Source: Crystallibacter degradans (GTDB taxonomy: Bacteria; Actinomycetota; Actinomycetes; Actinomycetales; Micrococcaceae). From it: DNA of 64,000 nt. The stretch lies in the NCBI RefSeq assembly GCF_012952295.1, contig NZ_JABBCH010000008.1, positions 62,001 to 126,000 of the forward strand, in the 5' to 3' direction. The notes below the pieces were generated by a model. The model had not been told where the DNA came from and ran no database searches. It worked only from the letters and a program-made list of their open reading frames with translations. Shown one piece after another: positions 61,811 to 64,000 of this stretch. Within the stretch, counting starts at the first letter, position 1; each line of letters starts with the position of its first letter. The position numbers and the translations under genes are program-made.

Positions 61811-62347
61811 ATGAAAAAACTGCATGCGTGGCTCGCGGTCATCATGTTGATCGTTGGACTGGGACTTGTCGCACCCAGCGCAGCCACTGCAGCACCTTAC
61901 TGCGGCATCTATTGGGGATCACTCGCTAAAACGTCTTCGGCCACGACCTACGGGCACCTGGCCAACGTCCGGTCAGGCCAGCACGCCTGCTTCGACCGCC
62001 TAGTGTTCGACATCAAGGGCAAGCGCGCCGGATACGACGTCCGCTACGCCTCTGTCTACACCGAAGGCAAGGGCGACCGTGTTCCGCTCCGGGGGACCGA
62101 CCTGCGCATCATTGTCAAAGCCCCGGCATACGCCAACGGCAAGGCAACCTACCTTCCGCGCAACAAGTCCAACATCGTCAACGTAAAGGACTTCCGGACC
62201 TTCCGCCAGGTAGCGTGGGCCGGCAGCTTCGAGGGCCAGACGACCATCGGACTCGGCGTCCGGGCACGGTTGCCGTTCCGAACCTTCACTCTCAATGGCC
62301 CGGGCTCGCAGACAAGGCTGGTGATCGATGTCGCCCACCGCTGGTAG
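61811..62347 (+). CDS. Secreted AMIN-like domain protein
   Basis: A 178-residue exported protein. ATG 61811 gives a signal peptide (MKKLHAWLAVIMLIVGLGLV) with a cleavage region ATAAP near residue 28. The mature part ('CGIYWGSLAKTSS', 'ACFDRLVFDIKGKRAGYDVRY', 'VAWAGSFEGQTTIGLGVRARLPFRTFTL', 'TRLVIDVAHRW') matches the AMIN-like family of actinobacteria, all-beta and thought to bind cell-wall or surface polymers. A larger in-frame start at 61787 would add eight residues before the signal peptide. Confidence 0.88.
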   Translation: MKKLHAWLAVIMLIVGLGLVAPSAATAAPYCGIYWGSLAKTSSATTYGHLANVRSGQHACFDRLVFDIKGKRAGYDVRYASVYTEGKGDRVPLRGTDLRIIVKAPAYANGKATYLPRNKSNIVNVKDFRTFRQVAWAGSFEGQTTIGLGVRARLPFRTFTLNGPGSQTRLVIDVAHRW

Positions 62348-62381
62348 GCACTAAAGAAACTAATCCATCCTGCTATAACGG

Positions 62382-62442
62382 CGGCGGTGTCCCCGCAGGT
62401 GGCTATGCAAGACGCATAATCCACCTGACGGGGACACCGTCG
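62382..62442. repeat. Long inverted repeat (possible bidirectional terminator)
   Basis: An 18-bp arm (CGGTGTCCCCGCAGGTGG, 62385-62402) pairs with 62421-62439, with one bulged A; outer pairs extend it to about 20 bp. The loop itself can form ATGC/GCAT. It lies between the convergent AMIN-like and AbiEi-like genes but has no T-tract on either side. Confidence 0.75.
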
Positions 62443-62567
62443 TTCCTGCTGTTATGACCGGATCGCCCGTCACGATTTGGGCTTTTATCCGGTCCGGTCC
62501 GCGCCGTTTGGTGTTCCATTTGCCTGCAGGTCCCCGCGATCTCCAGAAGCCGGCCAGTCCTGCAAGC

Positions 62568-63404
62568 CTAGAAAAGTCCATTCCGTGACCGGGGCCCCAG
62601 AACCAACACCTCCTGGATGGTCGCCAGCATCCTGTCTGCGTCAAACACAACGTCCTCATAGTTGAACCGGAGGGTGGCCGCCCCTTTGGTCAGCGAAAGA
62701 TTTCCGCGCCGATTATCCTTCTTGTACTGTCGGGGTTCACCGTGCTGGCTCCCGTCGAATTCGACAATCAGCCAGCCGTCGATGAGGAAGTCGACCCAGC
62801 CGATCCCATCCAGGTGCACCTGGCACCTCACATCGAATCCGGCCCGGCGGAAAAGGACCCGCCCGATGGTCTCCAGCAAGGAATCAGCTCCAGGCTCAAT
62901 CAGCTCAACGACAGCTCGGGCCTTGCCATTCCGGCGTCCTTGCGTTTGGTCCATCAGGTATCCCAGTTCCAGCCCGTGGTGGAACACCGCTGACTCGGCA
63001 ATAACCAGCGCTTCCAGATCCGGCAGACAACGAAGCGCCTGCACCACCGCGTCCTTCAACTCGGCAACCCTCGGACCAGCGCAGCGGTCAGCACCGCGGA
63101 AATAGTGGTTGATATGGATTCCGACGTTGCCTGTCCTGGTAACCACATGAAGCCGGGAGGGACGCCGGAGGAGCCAAAGGCCGTAGTGTTCCGCGGCGCT
63201 GGCGCACGTCAGGATTGCCCGTTCCCGCGCCAGCCAGACGGCGGTTGCGGAGGCCTCCGGCAACGCGAGGACGCCCCTGCTGTGCCGGGCGAGAACCCCG
63301 GATGCGACGGCCCTGTCGATCTCGCGTCGTGCAGCTCCGACCGCCTTTAGCTCGCTCCACCGCACCACTCCGCCTTGATCGGCTACGAACCGCTGGAAGT
63401 CCAT
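62568..63404 (-). CDS. AbiEi-type antitoxin-like N-terminal domain with C-terminal DUF559 (Vsr-like) nuclease domain
   Basis: A 278-residue protein. The first ~65 residues form a winged helix like those of AbiEi_4/type IV antitoxins ('DQGGVVRWSELKAVGAARREIDRAVASGVLARHSRGVLALPE'). The last ~110 residues match DUF559-type endonucleases: 'VDFLIDGWLIVEFDGSQHG' with the D-x-E metal residues and 'YKKDNRRGNLSLTKGAATLRFNYEDV'. No AbiEii toxin gene is adjacent. Such orphan fusions are frequent in actinobacteria; function unproven. Start at ATG 63404 with GGGGGA upstream. Confidence 0.87.
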   Translation of the reverse strand: MDFQRFVADQGGVVRWSELKAVGAARREIDRAVASGVLARHSRGVLALPEASATAVWLARERAILTCASAAEHYGLWLLRRPSRLHVVTRTGNVGIHINHYFRGADRCAGPRVAELKDAVVQALRCLPDLEALVIAESAVFHHGLELGYLMDQTQGRRNGKARAVVELIEPGADSLLETIGRVLFRRAGFDVRCQVHLDGIGWVDFLIDGWLIVEFDGSQHGEPRQYKKDNRRGNLSLTKGAATLRFNYEDVVFDADRMLATIQEVLVLGPRSRNGLF

Positions 63405-63752
63405 TCCCCCAGCGTTGCTCCCACTTCGCGCCTGTGCACCGGGCCAACTGCGATATGTGGAAAACCGACGGCGCCAATTGGACTTTTTCAACCTTTGCAG
63501 TCCTGCTTCTGGCAGCCCCGAGCTTGATTACCGCCATCCCGGGACGAACCAGCACGCCGCCCCTCAACCAAAAAGTCCAGAGTGTGCCGTTGGATGCCGA
63601 AGCACAGGCCCGGGAGCAGCTGATTCCGGCACAGCCCTGTCCCCATGACACATTTCGGAATATTGGCTCTGCCCGCCGGCGTTGTACGTGCTACCGTTCA
63701 GCGTTCCAGCCGTCAGCCGGCAGCACCACCGACATCTTCTAAGGGGTCCACC
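63405..63752. other. Intergenic region between divergent genes; no gene recognised
   Basis: About 350 bp. It should hold the promoter of the amino-acid-binding lipoprotein gene at 63753. No repeats or RNA elements stand out. Confidence 0.4.
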
Positions 63753-64000
63753 ATGATTCGTCGCCGCCTCTCCCTCCTTGGCGCCTCCGCCGCGATCGCC
63801 CTCGCCGTTGTCGGTTGCGGATCTTCCACACCAGCGGAACCCGGTGCAACGTCTGCAGATGCCGGCCCCACCACCCTGCAGGAAATCCAGGATGCCGGCG
63901 TCATCACGGTCGGCACCGAGGGAACCTACAAACCGTTCTCCTTCCACGAGGGCGGCGCCGGGGAGCTTACCGGTTTCGACGTCGAAATCATCACCGCCGT
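63753..64000 (+). CDS. Amino-acid ABC transporter substrate-binding lipoprotein, truncated by window end
   Basis: The first 82 residues of a family-3 solute-binding lipoprotein. After MIRRRLSLLGASAAIALAVV comes the lipobox region VVGC (Cys22), a Pro/Ala-rich linker and the fold start 'TLQEIQDAGVITVGTEGTYKPFSFHEG ... LTGFDVEIITAV', typical of cystine/polar-amino-acid receptors such as TcyA. AAGGGGT precedes ATG 63753. Permease and ATPase genes are expected just beyond the window. Confidence 0.88.
   Translation, partial: MIRRRLSLLGASAAIALAVVGCGSSTPAEPGATSADAGPTTLQEIQDAGVITVGTEGTYKPFSFHEGGAGELTGFDVEIITA

Noticed and set aside
1-64000. CRISPR array, prophage or transposase genes
   Set aside because: No regularly spaced repeats, integrases, transposases or phage structural genes were seen on either strand.

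Overview
The window is GC-rich, densely packed chromosomal DNA from an actinobacterium. The gene set (Rv2629-like protein, TerC with a long actinobacterial leader, DUF222/HNH protein, DUF4242, AMIN-like secreted protein, MecA_N-type penicillin-binding protein, 6C-type RNA) fits the Micrococcaceae, i.e. Arthrobacter in the broad sense. That assignment is inferred from gene content. I see no rRNA, tRNA, prophage, insertion sequence or CRISPR array.

Layout. 1-12.1 kb: an edge-truncated M4 metalloprotease, a lipoprotein solute-binding protein next to an MFS transporter with an unusual C-terminal extension, a GntR regulator, a LacI regulator divergent from a glycogen-debranching-type enzyme with a palindromic operator between them, an Rv2629/baeRF-like protein, a luciferase-like oxidoreductase, and TerC behind a yybP-ykoY (Mn2+) riboswitch. 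13.3-26.6 kb: a cluster that encodes every step of ADP-D,D-heptose synthesis (GmhA, GmhB, two HldE-type fusions) plus six glycosyltransferases (three GT9, two GT4, one GT2), an aldehyde dehydrogenase and an SDR. Most of it lies in overlapping operons on the minus strand. This is the most notable system here: a heptosylated glycan or glycolipid pathway in a Gram-positive. 26.6-30.7 kb: a SigB/F-type sigma factor with a STAS-like gene, then a pair of SMR exporters under a guanidine-III riboswitch, then a flavin reductase and a YihY membrane protein. 31-45 kb: ordinary metabolic genes, including an HNH/DUF222 protein, AlaA, CorA, an M20 amidohydrolase + MHS-family permease with a divergent Lrp-type regulator, and a thioredoxin-reductase-like gene broken by an amber codon. 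45-49.5 kb: SodC-like lipoprotein, surface HNH nuclease with an excalibur domain, lipid kinase, TetR regulator, a 6C small RNA, DUF4242 and a universal stress protein. 49.5-55.2 kb: a complete tripartite tricarboxylate uptake system (TctC-TctB-TctA) divergent from a CitA/CitB-type two-component system. 55-64 kb: membrane and hypothetical proteins, dienelactone hydrolase, a class B PBP, cyclodeaminase-like protein, a carboxyethylornithine-synthase-like dehydrogenase with a 44-residue basic protein, an AMIN-like secreted protein, an AbiEi/DUF559 protein and the start of an amino-acid-binding lipoprotein.

RNA regulation is unusually visible: two metabolite/ion riboswitches, one C-rich small RNA and several strong intrinsic terminators can be read directly. 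All similarity statements come from reading the translated sequence; no database search was run.
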